From NCBI GenBank assembly GCA_001189095.1, contig LFCK01000002.1, forward strand, positions 217,036 to 281,035: a stretch of DNA of 64,000 nt. The letters run 5' to 3'. The stretch comes from Parcubacteria bacterium C7867-001. GTDB lineage: Bacteria > Patescibacteria > Paceibacteria > UBA9973 > UBA2103. Shown here one piece after another: positions 8,112 through 16,220 of this stretch. The notes below the pieces were generated by a model. The model was given only the letters and a program-made list of their open reading frames with translations. It did no database searches and had not been told where the DNA came from. Position numbers and translations under genes: made by a program. Position 1 is the stretch's first letter. The number at the start of each line of letters is the position of its first letter.

Positions 8112-9197
8112 ATGGCTCAGATAGCCACAGCACTACCGGTTCCAAAGCTCTTCAATGCGAAGAACGCCGGGGTGTGGTCGTACCGACCTGACCAGCGCGC
8201 GGTGTTCAACACCGCGAACGACTGGAAAAGGCAATACCAACTCAAGGCGTCGGGACTCGATGTCTTGAAGGTCATGCTCCTGCTGATCGACCTGCAGAAG
8301 GATTTCTGCTTTCCGGAAGGTTCGCTCTTCGTGGGCGGCCGTTCGGGACGTGGAGCTATCGATGACTCGGCGCGCATCGCTGAGTTCATCTACCGGAACC
8401 TGAATATGCTAACGAGCATCGCAACGACGCTCGATACGCACTTCGCGTACCAGTGCTTCTTCCCGTCGTTCTGGAACGATGAGAGCGGTCAGCCGCTCCA
8501 ACCGTTCGACGTCATCATGGGAAATCTCGACATCATGCGCGCCGGCGTGTGCGTGGGGAAGGCTTCGGTCAACCCCTCCGCAGCCAGCGTCGTCGCTCAT
8601 GGCGACTACGTCACGCTGCAAAAGCAGATGGCGTACTACTGTCAGGAGCTCGACAAGGGCGGCAAGTACAACCTGATTATTTGGCCCGAGCATTGCTTGC
8701 TCGGATCCGACGGTCACGTTCTTGCCGGCGTCATTCACGAAGCTCGTCTCTTCCACGCCTATGCGCGTGCGTCGCAATCGCTTTCGGAAATTAAGGGCGG
8801 AAGCCCGTACTCCGAGAACTATTCGGTGCTTCGTCCAGAAGTGATGACCACGTTCGACGGACAACCGTTACCGGGTGTCCAGAAGAACGTGAAGTTCATC
8901 AAGACGCTGCTCGCGTACGACCGCGTCATTATCGCGGGTCAGGCAGGCAGTCACTGCCTCAAGAGCTCGACCGAGGACTTCCTCGAAGAGATCTTGATTC
9001 AGGACAAGTCGCTCGCCCGGAAGGTCTATGTGCTTGCGGACTGCACGTCCGCGGTTACGGTTCCTGATGGCAGCGGCGGATTCATCGTCGACAACACGCC
9101 GAACATGGAAGCTGCGTTCGCGCAGTTTGCCAATGCCGGCATGAACATCGTGAAGTCCACCACTCCGATTCAGGACTGGCCGGGCTTTATGCACTAA
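8112..9197 (+). CDS. Isochorismatase-fold hydrolase, nicotinamidase-like
   Basis: 361 residues, longer than the roughly 180-220 of bacterial PncA. Conserved positions: Asp60 in LLIDLQKDF, Lys228 in EIKGGSPYS and Cys282 in GQAGSHC (catalytic triad), with metal-type residues Asp108 and His110 in LDTH and His194 in WPEHC. Nicotinamidase converts nicotinamide to nicotinate, the substrate of the PncB encoded at 13370. The extra length is an N-terminal extension (1-55) and an insert at 112-185. It lies 29 bases after the kinase gene with GGAGAAG before ATG, inside the triad. A different amide substrate remains possible. Confidence 0.8.
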   Translation: MAQIATALPVPKLFNAKNAGVWSYRPDQRAVFNTANDWKRQYQLKASGLDVLKVMLLLIDLQKDFCFPEGSLFVGGRSGRGAIDDSARIAEFIYRNLNMLTSIATTLDTHFAYQCFFPSFWNDESGQPLQPFDVIMGNLDIMRAGVCVGKASVNPSAASVVAHGDYVTLQKQMAYYCQELDKGGKYNLIIWPEHCLLGSDGHVLAGVIHEARLFHAYARASQSLSEIKGGSPYSENYSVLRPEVMTTFDGQPLPGVQKNVKFIKTLLAYDRVIIAGQAGSHCLKSSTEDFLEEILIQDKSLARKVYVLADCTSAVTVPDGSGGFIVDNTPNMEAAFAQFANAGMNIVKSTTPIQDWPGFMH

Positions 9198-9263
9198 GAC
9201 GGGTTTACTCGCATGGCGGAATGGTTCCGTCATGCGAGCGCCCACTCGCAAGGAGGACTCACC

Positions 9264-10103
9264 ATGAGTTCAGCTGACGTAAGTGCACTCTTTAGTGCAG
9301 CGCATCAAGACGGCACACTCTCGAAAGGAGCGCTCGCCGTTCTCGATGCTGAAGATCTCGGCGCCGTGATCAATCAAGGTCTCGGAATCACTCCGGACCA
9401 AGTATCCGCGACCGATATTCAGCTCATTATCGGGAATATCGACGACTCGAGTTCAATCGCGTCGTGCGGCAACGAGCAGCCGATGCGGGACGGATACAAT
9501 CTTGTCTACGACTCGCTGCTCGGAACCAAGCAAAAGGGCGGCATCCTGATGGCGGCCAATCTCTTCAATCGAGGCCTTTTACACGGCTTCGATACATTGG
9601 AGAACGCTGTTCGTCTCGACGCACGCAACTACAATCCTTCGGGCGGTACGCCGCTCTATGATTCGACGGCGGTTGTCCTTGGGCTTGCCGCTGCCAAACG
9701 GCAGCAGTTCAGCGACAACGGCGTCCCGGCTCGTGCGATCGTTCCGATTTACACGGACGGCGCCGATGTCGGCTCGCGCATGCGTGCATCCGATATCGAA
9801 ATCATCGTTCGCGACCTTCTCCAGACGGAGCAGTTCATCGTGATCGGCGTCGGCATCGATGACAGCACGAAGGACCACCAAGGAAACGTGATCCGCAAGG
9901 GTACCGATTTCAAGGCGGTCTTCCAGAGCATGGGCATCCAGGATCGCTGGATCCTGACGCCAGGCAACTCGCCGAGCGAGATTCGTGGCGCGTTCGCCAT
10001 GGTGTCTCAATCGGTGTCGCTTGCCAGTCAGAACGCTGGCTCTTTCAGCAAAGGCGTGAAGGGCGGCTTCAGCCAAGGTGCGATGGGTGGGTTCGGAGCG
10101 TAA
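9264..10103 (+). CDS. vWA-domain protein (TerY-like member of the triad)
   Basis: 279 residues. A full MIDAS metal site is visible: D60-D-S-S-S64, Thr129 in SGGTPLY and Asp165 in YTDGADVGS. The tail (about 255-279) is Gly-rich with FSKGVKGGFSQG repeats. TerY-like vWA proteins act as metal-dependent scaffolds and are typically found with a PP2C phosphatase and a kinase, as here. AGGAGG lies seven bases before ATG, 66 bases after the hydrolase gene. No TerD/TerZ gene is seen in the window. Confidence 0.85.
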   Translation: MSSADVSALFSAAHQDGTLSKGALAVLDAEDLGAVINQGLGITPDQVSATDIQLIIGNIDDSSSIASCGNEQPMRDGYNLVYDSLLGTKQKGGILMAANLFNRGLLHGFDTLENAVRLDARNYNPSGGTPLYDSTAVVLGLAAAKRQQFSDNGVPARAIVPIYTDGADVGSRMRASDIEIIVRDLLQTEQFIVIGVGIDDSTKDHQGNVIRKGTDFKAVFQSMGIQDRWILTPGNSPSEIRGAFAMVSQSVSLASQNAGSFSKGVKGGFSQGAMGGFGA

Positions 10104-10122
10104 GCTCTAGAACTCAGGGTCC

Positions 10123-10195
10123 AGTTCTTTACGTACGGGTGCGAAGGAGGCAGTGCCTCCTTCGCTACTCGCTTCGAGATTCCTTCGGGAATCTC
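10123..10195 (+). promoter_or_regulatory. Structured intergenic leader: boxA-like element and two hairpins
   Basis: After the vWA stop codon there is AGTTCTTTACG (10123-10133), then an 11-bp hairpin (10141-10165) and a hairpin with a TTCG tetraloop (10176-10195, stem GAGATTCC). A second boxA-like AGTTCTTTG occurs at 10243-10251 just before the next gene. Without a clear T-run these look more like mRNA processing or stabilising stems than simple terminators. Confidence 0.5.
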
Positions 10196-10242
10196 CTTTA
10201 TAGGGTGTTTGAGCACACGCTCGAACGTCCTAAAAGGAAAAC

Positions 10243-10251
10243 AGTTCTTTG
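10243..10251 (+). promoter_or_regulatory. boxA-like element before the ADP-ribosylglycohydrolase gene
   Basis: AGTTCTTTG, immediately upstream of GGAG and the ATG at 10261. It resembles the boxA of rRNA leaders in Gram-positive bacteria (TGTTCTTTGA). One of five similar elements in the NAD region. Confidence 0.5.
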
Positions 10252-10260
10252 GAGAAGAAT

Positions 10261-11214
10261 ATGGTTTCAATTCTCGATTGCTACAAAGGCTCGCTCGTCG
10301 GCGTGTTGTGCGGCGACGCCCTTGGCGCGCCGTACGAAACATGGACTGAAGATCGCATTCTTGCGGATATTAACAGTCGAGGAGGACTTGTCCTCTTCGA
10401 CTACGACGATCCGTGGGGCAAGGACGGCCGGTTTCCGGCAGGTCGGCCCACCGACGATTCGGAAATGACCGCTGCGCTCGCCGAGTACCTCGTACACGGC
10501 GGCGGTCCGGAAAAGCTCTATGCGCTCTTCCGGAAATGCGTTATCGACAAGAAAAGCTTTCTCTGCGACCTTCCGGCCTATGGTTTCGGTGGCACGACGC
10601 GTAACGCGCTCGCGCAGCCTACCTATCTAGAAGCGCTTGCGAATCCCGATCCGAACGATCCGATTCCGAGTAACGGCAGTCTGATGCGAGCGGCGCCGAT
10701 CGCGCTCCTCGTACGCGGCCAGCCAGTTCTCGTGCGTGAACTTGCCGAAATGCAAGCGCTCATGACACATCGGCATCCGGAAGCTATCGCTGCGACCGTT
10801 GCGTACTCGCTCATCTTGGATCATGTCCTCGATGGCTTCACGTACAAAACGGCTGTGAAGAAAACACTCGAACTCATTCCGCTTAACGACGGCTACGAGC
10901 GCATTGCGAAAGTGCTGCTCCGAGGAAAACCGAAGAAGCCGCAACCGCCGACCCATAAATTTCGTGGCGGCGCGGTGTACTCGCTTCGTGTCGTCCACTG
11001 GGCGGTGTCGACGAGCTCCTCCTTTGAGGAGGGAATCTTCAAAGCAGTTACTATTGGTGGCGACACCGATACGTATGCTGCAATTGCGGGCGGAATGCTC
11101 GGCGCCATGTACGGCGTCCATGCGATTCCGGAAAAATGGAGCTCAGGACTTCTGGGCCGCGCGCGTATGTGCGAGCTTGCAGCAAAACTCTGTGAGCTGA
11201 ACGTTCGAAGGTAG
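10261..11214 (+). CDS. ADP-ribosylglycohydrolase (DraG/ARH family)
   Basis: 317 residues. Family signatures: GDALG (18-22), PTDDSEMT with Asp65/Asp66 as di-metal ligands, SNGSLMRAAPIAL (138-149), HRHPEA (170-175) and GGDTDT (266-271) supplying the remaining metal ligands. These enzymes release ADP-ribose from proteins or small molecules, so the product feeds the Nudix/NAD reactions encoded nearby. ATG at 10261 is preceded by GGAG; a TTG in frame at 10249 overlaps the boxA-like element and is less likely. No ADP-ribosyltransferase is recognisable in the window. Confidence 0.9.
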   Translation: MVSILDCYKGSLVGVLCGDALGAPYETWTEDRILADINSRGGLVLFDYDDPWGKDGRFPAGRPTDDSEMTAALAEYLVHGGGPEKLYALFRKCVIDKKSFLCDLPAYGFGGTTRNALAQPTYLEALANPDPNDPIPSNGSLMRAAPIALLVRGQPVLVRELAEMQALMTHRHPEAIAATVAYSLILDHVLDGFTYKTAVKKTLELIPLNDGYERIAKVLLRGKPKKPQPPTHKFRGGAVYSLRVVHWAVSTSSSFEEGIFKAVTIGGDTDTYAAIAGGMLGAMYGVHAIPEKWSSGLLGRARMCELAAKLCELNVRR

Positions 11215-11224
11215 CGTAAGGAAA

Positions 11225-11249
11225 GGGTGCCGCGCTTCGCGCGGCACCC
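11225..11249 (+). terminator. Strong GC hairpin after the ADP-ribosylglycohydrolase gene
   Basis: 11-bp stem GGGTGCCGCGC with TTC loop, not followed by a T-run. A weaker stem CTGAATTTAGGTTCAG follows at about 11290-11305. Confidence 0.55.
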
Positions 11250-11320
11250 CAACCTACTGAGAAATTGAAACCATCTTTTATGGAGCGCCTGAATTTAGGT
11301 TCAGACGTTCCTAGAAGATT

Positions 11321-11333
11321 TGTTCTTTGAGAA
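11321..11333 (+). promoter_or_regulatory. boxA-like element in the nadE leader
   Basis: TGTTCTTTGAGAA, very close to the Bacillus-type rRNA boxA core TGTTCTTTGAAAA, 38 bases before the nadE start. Confidence 0.55.
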
Positions 11334-11370
11334 TTCGAACATCAAAGAGTCTCAAGAAAAGGAGAAAGCA

Positions 11371-13221
11371 ATGACAAATCTCACGGGACGGGTGGTTATC
11401 GCCCAAATGAATCCTGAACCTGCGAATATTCGCGCGAATCTTCACTGGATCCTCTTCTTCATCGAAGAGGCGAAGGCGAAGGGCGCGGACCTCGTCATTT
11501 TCCCTGAACTCGCGGTGTCGGGGTACCTCCTCGGCGATCGTTGGGAAAATGACGCGTTCATTCGCGAGCTTGAACGAGCAAATGAGCACATTCGGATGGC
11601 GAGCAAAGACATTGCCGTTATCTGGGGCTCTGTGAAGGCCGACTGGGAAAAAATCGGTGAAGACGGCCGCGTACGCAAGTACAACGCTGCGTTTGTCGCG
11701 CAGAACGGCGAATGGGTTTCCAACAGCGTTTTGCGCGGCTGGATCCCAAAAACCAATCTGCCGAAGTACCGTATCTTCGACGATGCGCGTCACTTCTATC
11801 CCGCAGCGAATCTCGCGCGCGACATGGACCTCGACCTCTCGTACCTCCTCCAACCGTTCTTCCTCATGCTCGGGGATGACCCGACGCGTGTCGGTCTGAC
11901 GGTCTGCGAGGACCTCTGGGAAGACGAGTACTCAACGAAACCATCACGCATTTACGGCGCGCACGGCGTCGATCTCTTGATCGACATCTCATGTTCGCCG
12001 TGGACCGCGGACAAGTGGCGTGCGCGCGAGCGCATGTTGCGGAGTCGCGTCATGGACTCGGGCGTACCGATCATCTACGTGAATTCGTTCGGTCTTCAGA
12101 ACAACGGCAAGAACCTTGTCTGGTTCGACGGCGACTCTGCCATCATCGATCAGAGCGGGAACTTCGTGTGGCGTGCGCCGCAGCACAAGGGCTGCATCAT
12201 GCCGCTCGATCTCAGTAGGCTCAACGAGCCGCTCCCTGAACGCAAGTCGATGGGCATCAAGGAAATCCACGATGCCATCATCGCTTCCGTGCGCGAGTTC
12301 TTCGCGCCGTTCAAGAAGGTCGTCATCGGCCTTTCAGGCGGTATCGATTCGGCGGTTTCCGCAGCACTCATCGCGCGCGCCATCGGCTCGCACATGGTAC
12401 TCGCAGTCAACATGCCGACCGAGTTCAACTCGGCAACGACGAAGAATCTCGCGCAGCAATGCGCGGAGAATCTCAAGGTTGAGTACAAGGTCGTGCCGAT
12501 TCAAGGGCTCTATGAAGTGCATCTTGCGATGCTCGCAAGCGCGGGCGTCAAGAATCCCTCGACGCTCGTGAAGGAGAATATCCAAGCGAGAATCCGTGGC
12601 GGTTCCGTGCAAGCTGCGCTCGCGGCGGCGCATAATGGCGTCTTCGTGTGTAACGGCAATAAGACTGAGATGGCGCTCAACTACTTCACCCTCTACGGTG
12701 ATGGTGCGGGCGCCGCAGCCTTCCTCGCCGACCTTTGGAAAGGGCAGGTGTACGAGCTCGCTCGCTACCTGAACGAAACTGAAGGTCGCGAGCTGATTCC
12801 GGAAGGAATCATGACCATCGTCCCATCTGCAGAACTTTCTGCGGATCAGGCAGTCGACGAAGGGAAGGGGGATCCTATCTTCTTCCCATACCACGACAAG
12901 CTCCTGCGCGCCTTCACCGAATGGCGCTGGGATCCGACGACGGTTATGATTGCTGCGCTCGAAGGCACGCTCGAAGGAGAGCTTGGCTGCGAGCCAGGAA
13001 CGATTACGAAGTACTTCAAGACTCCGAAAGAGTTTGTGGAGAATCTCGAATGGGCGTGGCGTCAGTACAGCATGGAGTACAAACGCGTGCAGACGCCGCC
13101 GGTGCTGCTTACCTCGCGTCGAGCTTTCGGGTTCGACCGCCGCGACACCATTGCGGACGGGTACCTCACCGAGGAGTTCTTCTCCTACAAGGATTTGCTC
13201 CTCGACCGTGAACTCGCCTGA
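11371..13221 (+). CDS. nadE: Glutamine-dependent NAD+ synthetase
   Basis: 616 residues in two domains. The N-terminal nitrilase-type amidase has the triad Glu46 (FPELAVSGY), Lys127 (PKTNLPKYRIF) and Cys179 (LTVCEDLW); it releases ammonia from glutamine. The C-terminal synthetase has the ATP loop SGGIDS (322-327) and amidates nicotinate adenine dinucleotide to NAD+. Length and domain order fit the two-domain enzymes. ATG at 11371 follows AAAAGGAG; an earlier in-frame TTG at 11320 would start inside the boxA-like element. Last enzyme of the salvage route encoded by its neighbours. Confidence 0.95.
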   Translation: MTNLTGRVVIAQMNPEPANIRANLHWILFFIEEAKAKGADLVIFPELAVSGYLLGDRWENDAFIRELERANEHIRMASKDIAVIWGSVKADWEKIGEDGRVRKYNAAFVAQNGEWVSNSVLRGWIPKTNLPKYRIFDDARHFYPAANLARDMDLDLSYLLQPFFLMLGDDPTRVGLTVCEDLWEDEYSTKPSRIYGAHGVDLLIDISCSPWTADKWRARERMLRSRVMDSGVPIIYVNSFGLQNNGKNLVWFDGDSAIIDQSGNFVWRAPQHKGCIMPLDLSRLNEPLPERKSMGIKEIHDAIIASVREFFAPFKKVVIGLSGGIDSAVSAALIARAIGSHMVLAVNMPTEFNSATTKNLAQQCAENLKVEYKVVPIQGLYEVHLAMLASAGVKNPSTLVKENIQARIRGGSVQAALAAAHNGVFVCNGNKTEMALNYFTLYGDGAGAAAFLADLWKGQVYELARYLNETEGRELIPEGIMTIVPSAELSADQAVDEGKGDPIFFPYHDKLLRAFTEWRWDPTTVMIAALEGTLEGELGCEPGTITKYFKTPKEFVENLEWAWRQYSMEYKRVQTPPVLLTSRRAFGFDRRDTIADGYLTEEFFSYKDLLLDRELA

Positions 13222-13230
13222 TGTTCGACT

Positions 13231-13342
13231 CCGTGAGGAAGCGCGAAGCGCTTCCTCACGGGTCCTTTTCCAAAGGAAAAGGATTTCGTATGGGGCGCCG
13301 AAACGAATTGTTTCGACGTCGCTACGGAAAAAAGTTCTTTGC
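13231..13342 (+). promoter_or_regulatory. Structured pncB leader: three hairpins and boxA-like element
   Basis: Three stems in a row: 13231-13261 (14 bp, GAA loop), 13263-13283 (9 bp, AAA loop) and 13299-13315 (CGAAAC/GTTTCG), followed by AGTTCTTTGCAA at 13333-13344. The first stem may end the nadE transcript. The architecture parallels the leaders at 10123-10260 and 11225-11370. Confidence 0.55.
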
Positions 13343-13369
13343 AACCAACAACAGAGAAAGGGCATACCT

Positions 13370-14728
13370 ATGGCTCAACTCGTCGACGATTGCATTAGGC
13401 AATCGGAGGGTGGCGACTGGATCATCCAGTCTTTGCTCGACACCGACTTCTACAAGTTCACGATGGACTATTTCATTCATACGCTCCATCGTGGCGTGGA
13501 GGTCGAGTTCGGCCTCATCAATCGCAATCCGCGCATTCCGCTCGCCAAGATCATTGACGAGAGGGAACTGCGCCGGCAACTCGATCATGTGATGACGCTT
13601 TCGCTCAGCGAAGATGAACTCGCGTTCATTCGCCGGCAGAACGTCTTCAGCAAACAGGCCTCCACTGAGAAATACATGGAGTTCCTGAAGCAGCTGCGTC
13701 TTACGACGTACACGCTCAAGCGTGTCGGCGACCAATACGAACTTCGGTTCAAGGCGCCGTGGGAAACGGTTACGTTCTGGGAAATCGCCTCAATGGCGAT
13801 CATCTCCGAACTTCTGTACATCGCGCTTATGCGCTCGATGACAAAAGCGGATCGGGTCCTGTTCTTCGATAACGCCGTGCGTCGTCTCCAAACGATGCTC
13901 GAGCAAATCAAGACGCGTCCTTGGGTACAGATGGCTGAATTCGGCACCCGCCGCAGATTCAGTCGCTCATGGCACAACGTCGCGATAGAGATGTTCGCCG
14001 AAACACTCGGCACGCAGCTCATCGGCACCAGCAATGCGCTCTTGGTGCTCAACCATAATTTGCAACCGGTTGGGACCAACGCGCACGAACTTCCGATGGT
14101 GCTTACTGCTATCGCGCCGACGGATGAAGAAAAACGCATGGCGCAGTACAGCGTGCTGCGCCAGTGGGAGCCGCTCTTCGACGAGAAACTGCGCATCACG
14201 CTTCCCGATACGTACGGAAGCGAGCAGTTCTGGAAAAATATGCCGGAAGATCTTGCGTTCCGTGTCGCTCATAACTGGAGCGGCCAACGACAGGACTCCG
14301 GCGATCCGGTCGACGAAGGGCTTCGCTATATCAACTGGCTGAAGAGCCAAGGGGTTAACGCGAAGAAAGCCCACAAGAAGGACATGTCTTCGGACGGTCT
14401 CAATGTGCCGCTGATGTTCAAAATCAACGACGCGCTGCGTGACTTGATCGACGATCTGTACGGAATGGGTACGCACGCCTCGAATATCGAGGGGTGCCAT
14501 CCTGATCCGAATCAGCGCGCTGTTGTGAACGGCGTCGCACTTGACCTTACGAACGACGAGCTCTTCAGGGGCCACTCGATCGTATGCAAGGTGATGTCCG
14601 CGAACGGGCAGCCGGCGGTGAAGCTCTCGAACAACGTCAACAAGGCCACCGGCCCCAAGGACGAAGTCGAGAAATACCTCCGACTCTTCGGGCATGCCGG
14701 CATGGTCAAACAAGCCGTGCTCGTCTGA
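13370..14728 (+). CDS. pncB: Nicotinate phosphoribosyltransferase
   Basis: 452 residues. Motifs: LLDTDFYKFTM (22-32), GTRRRFS (192-198), LIGTSN, VGTNAHELPM (234-243) and RQDSGDP (307-313), all typical of PncB, plus LSNNVNKATGP near the C-terminus. It makes nicotinate mononucleotide from nicotinate and PRPP with ATP. The GTNAHELPM region carries the His that is phosphorylated in the bacterial enzyme. The reading frame stays open upstream into nadE, but the ATG at 13370 with AGAAAGGG before it gives the family start. Ends in TGA. Confidence 0.93.
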   Translation: MAQLVDDCIRQSEGGDWIIQSLLDTDFYKFTMDYFIHTLHRGVEVEFGLINRNPRIPLAKIIDERELRRQLDHVMTLSLSEDELAFIRRQNVFSKQASTEKYMEFLKQLRLTTYTLKRVGDQYELRFKAPWETVTFWEIASMAIISELLYIALMRSMTKADRVLFFDNAVRRLQTMLEQIKTRPWVQMAEFGTRRRFSRSWHNVAIEMFAETLGTQLIGTSNALLVLNHNLQPVGTNAHELPMVLTAIAPTDEEKRMAQYSVLRQWEPLFDEKLRITLPDTYGSEQFWKNMPEDLAFRVAHNWSGQRQDSGDPVDEGLRYINWLKSQGVNAKKAHKKDMSSDGLNVPLMFKINDALRDLIDDLYGMGTHASNIEGCHPDPNQRAVVNGVALDLTNDELFRGHSIVCKVMSANGQPAVKLSNNVNKATGPKDEVEKYLRLFGHAGMVKQAVLV

Positions 14729-14749
14729 AGACGCTCTCTGTAAAAAATG

Positions 14750-14776
14750 ATCCCCCGAGCCAAAGGCTCGGGGGAT
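14750..14776. terminator. Bidirectional terminator between pncB and nadM
   Basis: 12-bp stem ATCCCCCGAGCC, AAA loop, followed by TTTCTTTTTG; serves both convergent genes. Confidence 0.9.
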
Positions 14777-14798
14777 TTTCTTTTTGTTTCGGAGCTAA

Positions 14799-15686
14799 TC
14801 AGCTTCCGAGAAGCATAGCCGCAAGCGGGCGATGCCACGGCACCAACCGTTCGATGAGGTCGTGTCGGTGCACCCACTCGATCGCATCTGCGTCATCGCC
14901 GCCAACGGGGTCTCCGTTGAGGTAATTCGCGCGGAAGAATCGGGTGGTGATGCCGTCAGGAGTGTCGCGATAGCGTGGGTCCTCGATCGGCTTCGAACCA
15001 ACGTACGTCGGCTTCGTGATCACGATACCGAGGATCTCCTCCGTACGTTCCCGCATCGCCGTCTCCTCATCAGATTCCCCGACGTCGCCGAACCCGCCCA
15101 TGAAGGAACAGAGTCCCTCGTGGCGTTTCTTCTTGATCAGAAGGAACTCGGCGTTTCTGCGCACAATCGCGAGGTCGGCGGTTCCGTACGGAATCGGATA
15201 GCGAGTTTGGGTCGCCCAGATGAGCGCTTCGCGCCCGTCGGTCGTTGTTGGCATCGTCACGCGCGAGCGTATCTCGGTCCCACTGATGTGGGGCAAGGAC
15301 GCCGGAATAACATGCCGCATCAGCGTACCCGAATACACATTCAGGAAGCTGTCGCGACCGCCGTACAGTACGACGTGCGCGGTGTCTCCACCGCACAAGT
15401 TTGTGACAAGCGTATCAAGGTCGCGCGACCAGTAGGTCGGCGAAAGTGGGTGGTCGATGATTTCTTCCACCTGCGCCTCGGGATACACTTCGAGCACCAT
15501 GTGCTTGCGTACCTCATAGGGAAGGGGGTTCTTCATCGTCGGCAAGCCGCCTGAAGAAGCGAGCAGGATGAGCAGATGCTCATGCCGATCGCGTGCATAC
15601 TCGATGATTCTTCGGTGTTCTGGGTGGAGGTAGGGCACTTGGAAGCGCCCGACCACAACCCCGACCGATTTCGGTCTCGTATCCAT
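14799..15686 (-). CDS. NadM-type NMN adenylyltransferase fused to a Nudix domain
   Basis: 295 residues. Residues 1-160 form the nucleotidyltransferase: GRFQVPYLHPEH (the H-P-E-H replaces the usual H-x-G-H) and ISGTEIRS. Residues about 165-295 are a Nudix domain, FMGGFGDVGE followed after seven residues by RERTEEILGI; compared with REUxEExGU there is one extra residue before the Gly, so the box is slightly irregular. The first domain makes the dinucleotide from mononucleotide and ATP; the second would hydrolyse ADP-ribose. The same fusion is known in other bacteria (NadM-Nudix). ATG follows GGAGAA. Confidence 0.88.
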   Translation of the reverse strand: MDTRPKSVGVVVGRFQVPYLHPEHRRIIEYARDRHEHLLILLASSGGLPTMKNPLPYEVRKHMVLEVYPEAQVEEIIDHPLSPTYWSRDLDTLVTNLCGGDTAHVVLYGGRDSFLNVYSGTLMRHVIPASLPHISGTEIRSRVTMPTTTDGREALIWATQTRYPIPYGTADLAIVRRNAEFLLIKKKRHEGLCSFMGGFGDVGESDEETAMRERTEEILGIVITKPTYVGSKPIEDPRYRDTPDGITTRFFRANYLNGDPVGGDDADAIEWVHRHDLIERLVPWHRPLAAMLLGS

Positions 15687-15689
15687 TGG

Positions 15690-15765
15690 CTATTCTCCAA
15701 AGAGCTCGGCGCCGTAGGGCGCCGCAAGCTGCAGAAAGTATACTACACAATTAAATAAGCGTCAA
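15690..15765 (-). promoter_or_regulatory. nadM promoter and leader with boxA-like element
   Basis: On the minus strand TTGACG (15760-15765) and TATACT (15737-15742) are 17 bases apart. The palindrome AGTATACT (15737-15744) covers the -10. The leader contains a GGCGCC/GGCGCC stem (about 15707-15722) and then GAGCTCTTTGGAGAA, a boxA-like element merged with the ribosome-binding site. Confidence 0.75.
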
Positions 15766-15766
15766 A

Positions 15767-16219
15767 TTATGCTCGGAGCATCGAAAGCGCTTCCTCGAGC
15801 GTGTCCACCTGCGTGATTCCATATCGTTCGCAAACGATATCGATATTTCCTTTACGCCAAAATCCTTTCGGGCAAATCATAATGAGTTTTCCGGACTCCT
15901 TTCCGAAGAGACCGAGCTCGATCATGGAAACAGGGGATTTGGTTGTTGGGTCGAGATACATGAGTATTTTCTCCGCGCGTTCGAGTCCCTCAAGTTCCCA
16001 TTCCACCTGCTCGCGGAACGGGGCATTTTCCTTTTCCTGTACCCACGAGTTGTCCCAGTCATCGCGACGAGGATTGAGGATTATCCAGTCCGTATCGGCG
16101 AGGGCGTCTTGTACCTTCTTCTGCCACTCCTCAGCCGCACCCATCTCGATGCTTCCAGCTAAGAAGAGTAGTTTCTCTGCATCGACGGGAACCGGCTGCG
16201 GTGGCTGATAGATCTGCAT
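15767..16219 (-). CDS. Nucleoside 2-deoxyribosyltransferase-like protein
   Basis: 150 residues. It starts LFLAGSIEMGAAEEWQ, the first conserved segment of the nucleoside 2-deoxyribosyltransferase fold, followed by WIILNPRRDDWD, a middle E-W-E-L segment and PVSMIELGLFG, which supplies the family's catalytic-type Glu. Relatives cleave or transfer at N-glycosidic bonds, which fits a nucleotide or NAD salvage setting, but the substrate cannot be read from sequence. ATG at 16219 lies one base after the NrtR-like gene stop, so the two are co-translated. Confidence 0.8.
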   Translation of the reverse strand: MQIYQPPQPVPVDAEKLLFLAGSIEMGAAEEWQKKVQDALADTDWIILNPRRDDWDNSWVQEKENAPFREQVEWELEGLERAEKILMYLDPTTKSPVSMIELGLFGKESGKLIMICPKGFWRKGNIDIVCERYGITQVDTLEEALSMLRA

Positions 16220-16220
16220 G

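Noticed and set aside
12950..13369. N-terminal extension of PncB by 140 residues
   Set aside because: The frame is open there but overlaps nadE in another frame and has no family similarity; the ATG at 13370 with its ribosome-binding site gives the normal N-terminus.
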